A DNA stretch of 64,000 bases from Nectonema munidae (Eukaryota; Nematomorpha; Nectonematoida; Nectonematidae), in NCBI GenBank assembly GCA_030549495.1, contig JAUIRK010000907.1:186001-250000 (forward strand), written 5' to 3'. Under the pieces are notes generated by a model, which worked only from the letters and a program-made list of their open reading frames with translations, was not told the origin of the DNA and did not search any database. A program made the position numbers and the translations under genes. Shown here in pieces: positions 11,845 to 23,875 of this stretch. Numbering within the stretch: the first letter of the stretch is position 1; each line of letters begins with the position of its first letter.

Positions 11845-12740
11845 ACATAAAATTAACAGAAAAACTATAAAGCAAAACAATGAGTTATTGGAACACTAAC
11901 TATATATAAGAATAATTACTTCTTGTAGATTTGATATTCCTATTTATTTTGATATAAATTAATGAGTGGCATATTTAAAAAAATTTCAGTGGGGGGGGGG
12001 GAGGAGGGGGCTTATTCAATATAATAAAAAAAACTCATTTTTCTGATTAAATTGCATATGTTAGAATGTTAGAAATAGAATCTAAAATATAATGAGAAAT
12101 TTGATAGCTTCAAGCTTTTGTTGATCCACACCCACATCCTTTACTCTGTAGTTAAGGAAATAAACAAAGCTCCATCTGGTGTATTATCTCTGGCATATCA
12201 TCACATGCAAAATATTTAACATTCATCGCGTAATAGTTGTTCTCTCACAAAGTTTTGCATTCACAACGCGTAGCAGTTCTCAAATAAATTTTTCTAGTGT
12301 TTGGTGGCGTTGTTAGGCATGTTTCTTCCTTATTCAGTTGAATAGCCCTTGAAAAGATGGAAGACCAAAATCCTTTAAAGTCATCGTGTTACAGACTTTT
12401 TTTTGATCAAAATTTAGTATCTGAGCGATTTTTTTATTTAAACATGTTGATTCGTAAAGGAAACGGTTATCATTTATATAAAGTACGAAGCAAAATTTTT
12501 TTGAAGCAAAACATTTCATTTTCGAGTATTCATTCATAAGATATTGGTTTATATGTTTTTCTATCTACTTTCTAAAAAACTTTTTTACAGCTATATAAAA
12601 TTTCATTCCGAATCTTCTATTTGTAGCTCTTCAGCAATATTATGGAATGAATTTTGGCTTCACTGGATTCAAATCCGTAAGTCTGATTCTTTACACTTGC
12701 AAGTGAAAAGAGTGGTTATTGGTACATCTAAATTTATAGC
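11845..12740. other. No gene recognised; poly-G tract
   Basis: AT-rich sequence with an 11-base G run at 11,991-12,001 followed by 'aggaggggg'. Two overlapping open frames (12,334-12,539, opposite strands) have no recognisable motif and are probably chance. Confidence 0.5.
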
Positions 12741-12744
12741 AAAT

Positions 12745-13323
12745 TTTCTTACGGTTATAACGAAATTTCATTAGAACGAAGAAATTTTGGGAAGAAAAGA
12801 TTATTTTTAACGAAAAAACTGTCTATACCGCTCCAATTTGTTTCCTTAGTTTGAGTTTTCTTTTGATTTTATTAATTTAAAGATACTAATTTAACATCGA
12901 TGTATATGCACACTTTGAACTCATTAAAATCATTGATTTTTGTTTCCTCTGATGTTAATAACCTCACTTTTGATTATGTTGAAGATGATAATGATTCTGA
13001 CAAAAATGAAAATGACATCGAATCGAATCGAATCGACAATGAGGTAAAATTTAATCACCAAAATTGAAGAAAATTTTTTTTGCTTACCAAACCAACCAAT
13101 GGGGGCATACGTTTTTGCATGCAACAAAAAATAAAATAACAGTACAAAAAAATAAACAAACAAAAATTTGATTTTTTACAAAAAATATCTTCAAAGTTGA
13201 ACTTATTTTATTAAACAAAATTTTCACTTGTGCATACTTTTTCCTTTGAGATATAACGAATTTGGATTATAACAGATTAAATTTAAAGGTCGCCAGAAAT
13301 GGGTTTATATCCGATTTTCACTG
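12745..13323. mobile_element. Pogo-like non-autonomous element, about 580 bp
   Basis: The right end, reversed, reads 'cagtgaaaatcggatataa', with 'attcgttatatctc' further in. The left side carries 'acggttataacgaaattt' near 12,750. These are the same kinds of terminal words as in the element at 10,376-10,992, but the sequences are diverged and the left terminus is uncertain. There is no coding remnant. A short (AATCG)n patch lies at 13,018-13,035. Confidence 0.45.
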
Positions 13324-13589
13324 TTATACAAAGAACATATTCTAAAGCCCATATATTGGCCTCAAATCTCATGACGCAATAAAGAAATCCTTTCGATTGG
13401 CCGAGCGAAATTACCTATAATAAGCCTACATTCGGCCCACTGATGTAGGTTTAGCATTCCTGAATTATCATGTAGTTGTTTTTTTATACAAACACTTTTT
13501 ACTTATTTTTCAATCTTTCTTCGTAAATAACCCACAGTTTATCGGCAGCGAGCGTGTGGTGAATCGTACTTGATGCCCAGTATAAGCAC

Positions 13590-15509
13590 TAGGGATGCAA
13601 CTTTTTCAAACTTCACAGTCCTGTGTTATTTTCTGATGAATTTTTTCATGAAAATAACAAAAAAAAAGCTTTTCATCGTTAAATTTTCAAAAAAGTTCAC
13701 GCATAACTAACTAGCCATCTTTTTTTAAACAAATTTCATTTGCCAAAGCATGAAAGCTATTACAAAAATCTGATTAATATGTCCGAAAAAAGTATTCATG
13801 TGTTTTGAATTTATTGTTTTTATTGAAAAATTATGAAAGAAAAAAATTAAAGTTTGAAGTGAGAAGAGTCGTTAGAGGCGAGCAAGCCTAATGAGAAGTT
13901 TGCTTTTTTTTGCACGTTCACAACATTGATTGCTTCTGGGAATATTTAAATTTGATGGCTCTTGAATCCAATGGGTTGTCAAACATTTTAGAGCCTCCTC
14001 ATATGGTTGTAAAGCTCTGTACAATTCAGAAAAACTCTCTAATTTGAAAGTTTGATCACTGAACCAGTAATCTGTCCAAACATATGATATAAAATAACAA
14101 ATTGATTGCAAATTTTCTCTTGTTTCTGGCAACAAAAAATATGCAATAAGAGCTAAAATGGCTCGCGAATTCCATCTGGCCTTACAAATTTTCGAAATTT
14201 TATGTGAGGTACATACTTTTTCTCGATGAAAAATTTAAATGCATTCACTAAATGAAATAAAAATTTCATATCATCTCTGCAGCCTCCAAGATCAAATCAA
14301 ATATGTTCCGTTCTGGAAAGATTTTGAAGATCCTCGTAATTTTTGATAAGCAAAAAAGTAATCAACGTCAGGCTTCTGATTAGCACATGGAAGTTCTTCA
14401 TCCATTACAATCCGTAAAATGCGATCTAAAATGTGGTGTTGGCAACTCACGGACTGTGGTTTGAATGCGCCTTTGCTCAAAAACATTCTTTGCAGCTTGA
14501 TGTCAACTTCATTCTTCTTCCCAGTATTCACGCTTGTAGTATCAGCAATTATTATCATTAAAACTGAATTCCACAGTTTAAACTCTTCTAATACACTTCT
14601 TAGTCCCTCGGCAATCGTTTCAGCTTTACCATCATTCAGCTCTATTGGAGCAAGCTTTACCTCATTTTTTTCATTTGTGACAATTATTGCTTGATAATAA
14701 TCTTTGCCATCAAAATGTAAACTCCATTTCTCATTACATAAAGTTTCAATAAGCTGTTGTTTCATTTTATTAGCTTCTCCATAAACTGCCTTGTGAATGA
14801 ATACCTTGTTGAGTGGAGGCTGGAATGTTAATACCTTCTTTTTCCAACTGATTACAAATTTTCGATGCTTTCCTGCTTGATATGTTAGCTTGAGAGACGA
14901 GTTTTGCAGCTATTGCACAATTGTTTTTGGTTCTCCTGGAAATACTGACACTATCATCGCCTTCTCCAACAAAGAATCCATGATCTGAAAGATTTTCTTC
15001 AAAACAAATTTCAGTTTTTTGATTTTTTGAAGCTGATGCATCGCTTGAATGATTTTTTTCAAAACTTTTTTTCTTTTTGATGGATGAAAGGTGTAAGCTT
15101 ATTTTCCCCACTCTAATCATTATTTTAAAGGTCACCGTAAAATAAATCTAACTTTTTGAAAGATTTAGATTAAAAATATTTATAAATTGATAATATTTAT
15201 AAAAAAAATTATGGATAAAGCATATTTACCTATTTTAATGGAACCAGTAAAATAAACTTAAAAAGTTAAAATAGGTTAGGTTAAATATATAAAGATATTT
15301 ATTTTAAAAAATATAAAAATATATTGAACTCAAAAGATCATTTGCCATATTTTAATTTGGAATAGTTGATAATGATAAAAGAAGTTATGCGAGAACTTTT
15401 GTCGAGTTAGCAGTAAAATAAAGTTATTTCTGAACTTTTTATATCAAAGTTCATTCAAATTTAACACAGGAAATTTTTTTCAGAACAACACGAAAAAGTT
15501 GTATCCCTA
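13590..15509 (-). mobile_element. Structurally complete hAT-like transposon, 1.92 kb
   Basis: The ends are matched inverted repeats (left tagggatgcaactttttc; right reversed tagggatacaactttttc) and are flanked by the 8-bp duplication ataagcac / ataagcag at 13,582-13,589 and 15,510-15,517. The minus-strand transposase is spread over frames 15,135-14,770, 14,765-14,292 and 14,135-13,872. It starts with a Lys/Ser-rich N-terminus, then 'KWSLHFDGKDY' (first aspartate), 'IIADTTSVNTGKKNEVD' (second), 'CQHHILDRILRIVMDEEL' (the hAT C..H block) and a C-terminal 'HWIQEPSNLNIPRSNQCCER'. This lineage is unlike the ZBED/GTF2IRD2 hATs in the rest of the window. A frameshift near 14,768 and further breaks around 14,140-14,290 inactivate it. 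Confidence 0.85.
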
Positions 15510-15529
15510 ATAAGCAGTTTCTTATAAAG

Positions 15530-16260
15530 ATAGGTGGCTTGGAGGAGTTAATCTTTTACAACATCCTTGAAAGGATTTTAGTGCTGGAGTTAGAGGTATT
15601 GCAGAAGCGAAGGAGTGTTTTATTTGGAAGAAAGAAAGGAAATGCGGTTGTGACGGTTGAGTAAGATGAAGTGCGTGCACTCTTCTTGCTCGTTCACTCT
15701 CAGTTAAAAATAGGAGATGTGTGACATGAACATGCTTGTTAGAGAAGTGAATGTCAGCAGCAGCAGGAATAGTCGAGAGAGAGAGGGATTGCGAGAAAGA
15801 TGCCTGCCTCTCCTCATTTCAAGGACAGCGACCAGAGGATTAAGATGGCTGGCTGTAGAAGCAGGGTGAAAATGCCTTGAAAAGATGTTGAAGTTTTTAA
15901 TGATTTGAACTCAAAGGACAACACTACTTTGATGAATGACTTGCGCTTGTGTTCGCCTTAGCAGTGTAGCAACAGCATAGCTTGCCTGCAATCGCCACTC
16001 CATCAAACGTATCTTCGCCACATCACCGCGGTGTGCTCGCAACACAAATCAATTCCAATCTTGAAAGCTCTTCTTCTCTCTCTGTGTCTCTTCTGCCCAC
16101 CTTTCTCCTTTCTCGCATACCTTCCATCTTGTTGGTGATTGGCTGCGCTACCGTTTAACGCTCCTCGCCCTCTTCTCATCATAGGAGGACTTTCTGAGTT
16201 TTGTAAGATCAAATCTCTTTCCTTTATCCCTATTTTTCTCCCTATGTAATTTTCATTATG
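15530..16260. other. GC-richer segment, no coding frame
   Basis: Composition rises clearly here against its surroundings, with CT-rich and GA-rich patches, an inverted CCAAT word (attggctgc, 16,137) and scattered CG dinucleotides. It could be a promoter or untranslated exon of a host gene, but I see no start codon with a good frame, no splice pair and no homology. A 69-codon minus frame (16,212-16,003) is Arg-rich and looks like a composition artefact. Confidence 0.35.
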
Positions 16261-16639
16261 CTTGACTCAAACAGGAACAAGAATGATGTACAGTAAATTC
16301 GTGTTTTATCAAAGTTTCTACGATTTAGATAAATACTTCATTTCACCCGAAGTTGAAGCTATTAAAACTTTTTGATTTTATGCTTCTTTTTATGTAAAAG
16401 TAATGTTGCTTTTTTATGCTACAAAATTGCATTTTTTTCACTTTATAGCAATATAAACTTTCAAAAGTTTATGGATACAGCGCATCTAGGGGGCACTAAT
16501 AAGGAGCACTGTTTTTAGAAGCACAAAGCATACAAATATTCATTACAGAGCTCGTTCTAAGGAAAATTTTAAGTGAGGGGGAGGGGTGGAAATGTTTCCA
16601 GCCATATAAAAGCTTTCATTTTTTTTCTTTAGATAGCAT

Positions 16640-16992
16640 AATTCTGCACCATATGTCATAGAAGGTCTCGACATTTTAATAAAAAAATTGTACTTTACCT
16701 TCATGGGCATTTCCTTTGTCATTCAAAAGACATTTTTCTCTTTCATCCAGCCTGGTTTTTATTTCCTCTCCACACTCTCTTTTCCCATCAATAACAGCGC
16801 CTGAGTATTTAAAACTACTCGTTTGTTCGAATTCATTACCATGTACATCTTTGACATTATTTCTTGGTTTTTGATGCATACCATTTTTTAATTTTTACTC
16901 ACATTACTTTTTAAACCAATCTTTTCCAAACTTTTTTGCGACACTTTTAATATCTTTTGCAAATCTGCTTTGCTCACTGCTAAGATAACAAG
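16640..16992 (-). mobile_element. LINE fragment (3' part of reverse transcriptase ORF), copy A
   Basis: The minus-strand frame 16,879-16,676 contains 'TSSFKYSGAVIDGKRECGEE' and 'KCLLNDKGNAHEGKVQFFY', the region just after the reverse transcriptase core in CR1/RTE/Jockey-type LINEs (consensus VESFKYLGSVI..). The nucleotide sequence aligns along its length with 18,494-18,878 in the same orientation. It stops exactly where hAT sequence begins at 16,993. Confidence 0.75.
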
Positions 16993-18476
16993 AAAGCTTT
17001 AAATGTGAAGCAATTAATCAATGATTTTAGTCTTAATTTGCGTGACATGAAAGACCCGAGTTATGACAATGCAGCCAACATGCCAGGAACTTTTTCTTCT
17101 ATACATATAGATGGCATTATTTAAAGCTGCTTTATCTAATGGAGAAATGCTACTGAAATCTCTGTCTGATGCTCGCTGGAGCGCAAGTTCGGATGCTGTT
17201 AAAGTTGTATATTTACATTTCGATAAGATAAAGTCAGAACTTGAAAAAATTTGCTCTCAAAAAGAGACTATCAAGATTGCGGGTGAAGGCCTTCTCAAAC
17301 AAATGGAATCATTTAAAACGGCGCTTTTTACTGTAATATAGTATAAAATTTTCACAAAATTTGACGATAAAAGAAATGAACTTTAAAAAGTTGAAACTGA
17401 CATTTTGTCAGTTATAAACAAGTATAAAAGTTTGAAGTGTTTTATTTCTGAAATGAGATGCTTTCAGTTCGATATCAAGCTAAGAATTTTGTTGAACCAA
17501 TATAAACTGATACTAAAAAGATTTAATTTTTTTTTTATGAAATTCCGGCACAAGATATTGATCTCATCTTGATCCACGTACTAACTTCATAGGAAAATTT
17601 TTTACACAATATTAGATTGCCTTAAAAATGAGTTATAGCGCAGAGTAAATATTTAATCAAGTTTCAAAAATCGATTTATTCTTAAATTTTTAAGGCTATA
17701 ATAACCTTAAAGTTCAACTTGAACTTATTGTTAGTACATATTCTAATGAATTGAAATTTTGGATGAATTTTAGCAGTTTGAAAATATAAACGATTTAGTG
17801 AAGACCAAAGATGGCATTTTAACAACTACATTTCCAAACATAAGCCATTTGTAAGAATATTCCTCACAATACCCATTACAAAATGCCAAGGAGAAAGAAC
17901 TTTTCAACTTTATCTAGTGAAGAATCCTCTAAGATCAAATTTGGGGCAATCTAGGTTGAACTGCTTTCATTACTATGCTTGAATCCGATTTTTTATATTC
18001 ACTTGATACAAACAAAATCATTCATCGATTTTCTATAGAAAAAACAGAACAAAATTTCTTTGAAATCTTTGATTGCATTTGCAATCTAAATTTTATCTTA
18101 GTTTATATTTTAATTCTAATATTTTTTAAATGACTTTTTATAAAAAATATGTTTTAAAAATACTTAAATATAAATATACATTTTTTTGTAAAACCTTATA
18201 TTTTTATTGGCTTCTGAGTATTTAGAAAGTTCTTCGAAATAGAATTTTTGTTCTTGGAAACACTTTTTAAATGCAATGCTATTCTTCCAGTTCATTGCAT
18301 AACTGCCATCAAACAGTAATATTTCTTTTTTTCTTCACACCATTCTAGTAACATATGTGTGAAAATCCTCTTTTTAGCTCAACATGTATATATTTTTTAT
18401 TTGTATATTAAAAAAGCGCAAAAAGGAAAGTAAAAGAGTTTGGCCTAGAGCCCCGATGCGATAAAATCCGGCCCTG
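16993..18476 (+). mobile_element. hAT remnant, ZMYM1-like, 5'-truncated
   Basis: Plus-strand blocks match ZMYM1-type hAT proteins: 'SYDNAANMPGTFSSI' near 17,065-17,105 (second aspartate block, usually GYDNAANM.G) and 'MLLKSLSDARWSASSDAVKV' in the frame 17,111-17,341 (usually LKSLSETRWSAR.DAV), then 'EGLLKQMESFKTALFTVI'. After 17,341 the coding similarity decays. The right terminus 'gatgcgataaaatccggccctg' ends at 18,476 and is the reverse of a hAT end CAGGGCCGGATTTTATC. The next eight bases, atcacatc, are the expected target duplication. The left end and N-terminus are missing at the junction with LINE copy A. Confidence 0.8.
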
Positions 18477-18489
18477 ATCACATCATCTG

Positions 18490-19870
18490 ATTTCATTCTG
18501 CACCATAAGTCAAAGAAGGTCTAGGCATTGTAATAAAAATTTTGTATTTTACCTTCAAGGGCATTTTCTTTGTCATTCAAAACACATTTTACCGTTTTCT
18601 ATTTCATGCAGCTAATATTTCACTCTGGTTTTTATTTCCTCTCCACAGTCTCTTTTCTCATCAATAACACAGCGTATGTGTATTTAAAACAACTTGTTTT
18701 TTCGCATGTATTATCGTAGATCTTTGACATAAACAAACAGTTCTTTGTTTTTGATGCATACCATTGTTTAAATTTTATACACATTAGTTTTTAAACCAAT
18801 CTTTTCCAAGCTTTTTGGCGACACTTTTAAAGTATTTTTTGCAAATCTACTTTGCTCACTGCTAAGATAACGAGAACATCTGCGCATACATCATTTCCTA
18901 AATTTTTCTTCTTATGTTTTCTGCTATCACATCCTTATCCATTGTAATGGGCTAAAAACAGATCCTTGGTTTAATCCAACTTTATTTTCGAACTCTTCAG
19001 AAATCGCATCAATTGTTCCTATTGCTGTTTTTTCTTGTTATACATTTCCTTGACAATATTTATTAGTTTCTCTGTCAACTCTTTTGTTCACAGCCCAGAC
19101 AACTTCCCTTGATACGCTATCATAAGCTTTCTCCATATGAATAAAAAACTTCAATATAATTCAGTTTCCTTAAATTCTCTTCTCTATAGGCTGCTTGAGA
19201 GTAAAAATCTCAAATCCATCCATCGTACTTTTTTCGGGCATTAAACCAAATTGATTTCAAATTTTATCAATGTCAAGCATTCTTTCTAATATTTTCAGTC
19301 CATGTTCTAACAAAGTTATTCTCTGTAGTTTGAACATTCAACTACATCCCTTTTATTCTTGTATATATTGGCACGGTAAGATTTTTCTTCCAATCTCAAA
19401 AAAATTTTTTTCCACCCATATTGTTCGTAATATTATGCTCGAATGATTTAAACATTTAATTCGTCCTGGTTTCATCATATCGACGATCAATTCACTGATT
19501 CCTATAGTCTTGTTACAGCCCATTTTCTTAACTGCTTCATAAACTTCGTTTAAGTCAATTTCTTTTATAGCTCCTTCAACCCAGACATTGACTTGAATTT
19601 TTCTTTTCAATTTTCCACATTGGGTAGTAAATCAAAATTCTCTGCTCATCTTGTGCATATTTTTGTGTTATCGTGCAAAATTTTTCCTCCACTATTCCTT
19701 ACAATGTTCACGTTGTCTCGTTCTTCTTGTTTTTCCTCTTTAGCTTTCGATAGATACGTTTTTTCGCTTTACCGTATTCAAATCTTCATACAGTTTCTGA
19801 GTGCTCCGATTTTTATCTTCACCACGAAGAGTCAGTTTGCCTATGTTTTCCAACTGTAGTCCTTCCTAAT
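18490..19870 (-). mobile_element. LINE reverse transcriptase remnant, copy B
   Basis: The minus strand carries a run of LINE reverse-transcriptase landmarks. In 19,610-19,353 it reads 'WVEGAIKEIDLNEVYEAVKK' and 'ISELIVDMMKPG' (usual ..EV.EALKKMKNGKA.GPDGI). Then come remnants of the FIDF.KAYD and QG..LSP segments (19,190-18,930), then 'VSKVDLQKILK' and 'SLEKIGLKTN' after a degenerate YADD box (about 18,900-18,820). The stretch shared with copy A ends near 18,494. There are many stops and frameshifts. The endonuclease domain is not visible; upstream sequence to 19,870 still reads like the linker between endonuclease and RT. Confidence 0.75.
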
Positions 19871-20229
19871 AATGGGTGTCAATAGCTTCTAAACAAATTG
19901 TTGTTGCAGTTAAAAATCTTGTGGTTGGATTTGGGGTAATGGTTGTAGCATTTTCTTTTTTAAATACAAGCGGAAGCAAAAAGTTTTTTATTGGTGCAAA
20001 CATCTTTAGATCTCCAAGATCTTTCAAGCGAGACACAGCGTTACTTTCCTTAGTGATTTTATTCAAAGAAGATATAATTATCATCATTATGTGTTTATTC
20101 GTTATATTAGAGATACTATGCAGTATAATTGTTTAGCAGACATGTTGTCGTGGTATATAAATTTTTGTTTGAAGGCATAATTTTATTATTTTATTTATTT
20201 TTAGCCTTACTGCTGAGCTTTTTACAAAT

Positions 20230-21296
20230 ATGTCTGAAATCATGCGTGATGATAAGAAAAGGAAAGTGGACGTTGAGAATCAGGCCTTGAATCCTAAATT
20301 AGAAAAATACTTTTTCATAGAGCGTTTTAGACACGCTCAGTGCCTCATATGCTTGAAGACTGTGGCTCTTATGAAGGAATACAACTTGCGCCGCCACTGA
20401 GAGACAGTTTACTGATCATCACATTTTGCTTCGATGTTTGCTGTCAAGAGAAAAGACGCCAAAGTTAGACTGTTAGGTAGCATGCAGAAGACAAGTTCGT
20501 TTTTTCGGAAGCAGACTAATGAGGCGGAGAAGGTAAAGTGCCCAAGTTATGTGATCTACCGTCTCCTTGTTCATATGAAGCCATTTATGAATGGAGATTT
20601 CATCAAGGAGAGCCTTATTTCTGTGGCGAATTCCATCTGTCTAGAGCACAGTTCGACCTTTCAGAGTATCAGCCTTTCTTCGCGCATTATTTGGCGTCGT
20701 ATCGAACAGATCTCAGACATCATGTACGAGTCACTGAAGACTCGCTGCCTTCTCCCTTACTTCTGACGAGAGCACCGTCACAAATGGAATGGCCTAGCTG
20801 ACAGTTTTTATTCGTCGTGACACTGCTGATGCTAACATCCAAAATGTATGAGAAATTTCTCCAATTTGTCGCTCTGTGTGCACCACCAATGGAAAAGACT
20901 TTTTGACTTCATGCTTTAGTATGTGGACTAGAATTTTATGAGACTCTTACGTCTTGATCGGTAGCAAATGACGGCGAGCCAGCAATGTCTGGGGGGGGGG
21001 GGAGGGAGGAAGGCGCTGGTTCATTACAAGTGCGTTTTTGTGAGGCAGTGGAACACACTCAACCCACCACAAGGTGCACTGCATCATCCTCTAAAAGTCC
21101 CTCTGTGCCAACTCTACCAACGTTGTTGTTGTCATTGGCTGTAGTTAGTCAAAGTGGTCAGCTTCATCTTCTCCAGCAGGTTCAACCACGGCTAGTTCTA
21201 GGCATTAATCGACTATGTGAACATGCATTACAAAGAGTGACAGATATGTAGCAAAAGTCTCATCTGACTCTCATTCTAAAACGTTGCCGGCCCCTG
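20230..21296 (+). mobile_element. hAT remnant, GTF2IRD2/ZBED5-like, N-terminal half plus 3' end
   Basis: The plus strand reads 'KRKVDVENQALNPKLEKYFF', 'AQCLICLKTVALMKEYNLRR' (BED finger: C..C and His) from about 20,260 to 20,397. It then reads 'SSFFRKQTNEAEKVKCPSYV', 'KPFMNGDFIKESLISVANSI' and 'SLSSRIIWRRIEQISD' (20,490-20,730), which match the ZBED5/GTF2IRD2 family closely. The first-aspartate block (DEST) follows near 20,770. Beyond about 20,930 coding similarity fades and a G12 run interrupts. The right terminus 'cgttgccggcccctg' ends at 21,296, the reverse of CAGGGGCCGGCAACG. The central and C-terminal transposase is missing, and a stop at 20,398 and frame changes are present. Confidence 0.85.
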
Positions 21297-21304
21297 ACTT
21301 AGAG

Positions 21305-22144
21305 CAAGCGTATACTCGTATATTGTTACATAGACGATTTCTCTATCGTTTGCTCAAAATTTGGCTCTCTTTGTGTGCGCATGAGTATGTGTGTGTCTCT
21401 TTGTGAGCTTGTTTCAGAGCCCTGTGTCTGTAGAATAAAATTTTCTTCACTAATATAGCTACACTTATTTAAACCCGTGCTAGCGTAAGACAAAAAATTG
21501 TCCACATTCGCCCTGCAAGAACAATGTATTAAACTACACCTGCCAAATTTAAACATCCAACCTGTAGTGTTGAAATACTCTTATCCCTTCGCTACCAAAA
21601 GGGCTTGGGGTATATACCCACGTGGATATGGGGGCCTCGATAATAGAGGGTACTCCTGCATAGCCACACACGCACACACATAATTTTTGTAGTGCAATTG
21701 AATGGGGGTATATAATACTATGTTTGACATTATGAAAGTCCTAAACACATTCTTCGTTAAAAAGAATTTTGCATCATTACTACTGGCACAATGAGTTAAA
21801 GAAATGTCAGTCCACCTGCTTCATAGGACGCCCTTAAAACCTTTTTATGTAAGTAAAATTTATTGATAAATGTTAAAACAAGAAAAAATGATAGTAAAAA
21901 AATAATTTTTTTGTATCTTTATATTTTTATTTCTAATAAATAACCTAAATTTTACACCTTTAAAACGCAATCCAATTTTTATTATTAACAAACTAATTGA
22001 AACTTGCAAAATTATATATTTTTCACAGGCGTGAATTTTAGTGGGTACGTAGACGCATAAATTTTTTTATAGTTTTTGACAAGTTGGGGCATATTTTGGC
22101 GGCTTTACCGTGGGTGATCGTAAAGAATTTCTCTCCTTGCAATA
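21305..22144. other. No gene recognised
   Basis: Mixed-composition sequence with a short GT-rich patch (21,375-21,400) and CA-rich patch (21,663-21,680). No conserved coding motif was found on either strand. Confidence 0.5.
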
Positions 22145-22154
22145 CTCTAATGCA

Positions 22155-22357
22155 CCATTTTTCGGGTCCTGACCCTTCAGTGGGTCGCGTGAAAAATAAA
22201 ATGGGTCATGACAAAAAAGAAAGGACATATAAATAGTTGATGCTGAATAAATGAACCTAGTAAACAGAGTTTGTCTTATTACACCTAAGTATTATGGGTT
22301 GTGAAGCAAACCTGGTTCTTGCTATGGGCCGCAGTAAAAAAAGTTTGAAAAAGGCTG
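22155..22357. mobile_element. hAT-like short element (MITE), 203 bp
   Basis: The element is bracketed by identical 10-mers ctctaatgca (22,145-22,154 and 22,358-22,367), which contain the expected 8-bp target duplication. Its ends are loosely inverted (left ccatttttcgggtcc; right reversed cagcctttttcaaac), and the interior has 'gggtcgcgtg' and 'tatgggccgcag'. These are phrases found at ends of many hAT non-autonomous elements. It has no coding content. Confidence 0.6.
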
Positions 22358-22409
22358 CTCTAATGCATACATATCTTATATGCTATCAATCTATTACATG
22401 GGCTGACAT

Positions 22410-22847
22410 TTAGCCGACGCACATTTGGCCAAAAATATTACAAATATTATTTTTGATTTTATATTTATTTGCTGTATTAATTTATAATTTTTCTTTATTC
22501 GGACAGACTTTTTTCTTAACACATCGTTATAAAAAATTTTGGTTTTTTTTCAAAATATTTCCCAATTTTCGTTAAATTATTTCCATCAAAATAAATATTT
22601 TTTTGAATTCTGATTATTGTCTTTAAAACTTTTTTCATTCGTTCATTAATTATCCAAAAAACAAATTTATAAATATTTTTTTTATTTATTAAAGTTCTAT
22701 GAAAAAAACTTTTTTTTGACCAAAAATAAATTTTATAGAAATTTTTTTTTAATAAATTAATAAGTTTACTTAATTTTTTTTGTATTTAGTTAATTAATTG
22801 ACTAGTTTTTTGTTGGTTAGTGCTTAGTTAGATAGTTTTTTTGTAAG
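22410..22847. other. AT-rich stretch, no gene
   Basis: Dominated by T and A runs with no coding frame, tandem period or inverted structure of note. Confidence 0.5.
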
Positions 22848-22849
22848 TA

Positions 22850-23018
22850 CAGTAGAACCTTAAGTGTCCGATCAGATTCGGAAACAAAGAAATTGTTCAG
22901 ATAAGCGAGGGTTCGAATACGCGAAAACTTCTTTCTTTCTTTTTTTAGGTGAGCATGTCTGTTGTTCGGATACGCGAAAATTCTGATACTCCAGATTCGC
23001 ATATTTGAGGTTTCACTG
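22850..23018. mobile_element. Mariner/pogo-like MITE, 169 bp
   Basis: The left end cagtagaaccttaagtg and the right end reversed cagtgaaacctcaaata form terminal inverted repeats. Interior inverted words ('ttcgaatacgcgaaaa' and 'tcggatacgcgaaaa') repeat the same motif. A TA precedes the left end. The small size and terminal words suit a TA-inserting MITE. Confidence 0.65.
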
Positions 23019-23875
23019 AATGCATAAAATTTCAATGGATAAATAATTCAAACATACACTGTAAATAATGTGTTTAGAATCTAAACACAATTCTAAACGT
23101 CAAATTTGTCTCGACTTTTAAACGCGTTCGTTTATACTAAAACCTATTTTGAGGCGTATAGATTTAAACGCTTCTGACGTAATCATTTTAAATATGATTT
23201 ATGTTTACCGTTTATATGTATAATTTGCAACTAAACTATTTGGACAAATTTAAGCTTAAAAATGTTATAAAGAAATGAGTCAAAAACTTTATTCAAACTA
23301 CTTTCAATATATAGAGAAAAAATCGGTTTTTACATCAAAATTCTTTATAACATTTTTACAAATTTTATAAGGTTTGATCCCTATATATGGTACTAGGACA
23401 AAATTACCTGCAGGACAAATCCCACGTAAGACAAAATCACCAAAAATCCCTATGAACAAAACGTCCACGGCAAATTTAAAGTCACCCTTGCATTAAAACG
23501 TAAGTCAAAATTCACAGTAGTAATTTGATTGGTTAATAAAATTTCAAAAAGTTTAGCATTGATTTCGTTATTTAATTTTTTCATTGCTTACGTTGTTCTA
23601 AAGATACATAAAATTAAATACTAGTTAGCTTAAGTAAATATTACTAACATGTCGTCAGTATAGTATTGGGTTAATACCTTAAATCCCCCATATTAGCTGT
23701 TTTCTTAAAACTGCATCGCCCATAGGACTTAATCTCCTGTCTTATGTGCTTAGAATGTGTAATGAAGATAGCAGTTTTTTATTTGTGTTTTCCTTATAAG
23801 GCAATATTTTTTCACTCACAAATTTAATTCAGCTAAATCTTCTCGCAAAGTTTACATTTTGAAGGCACACTAATT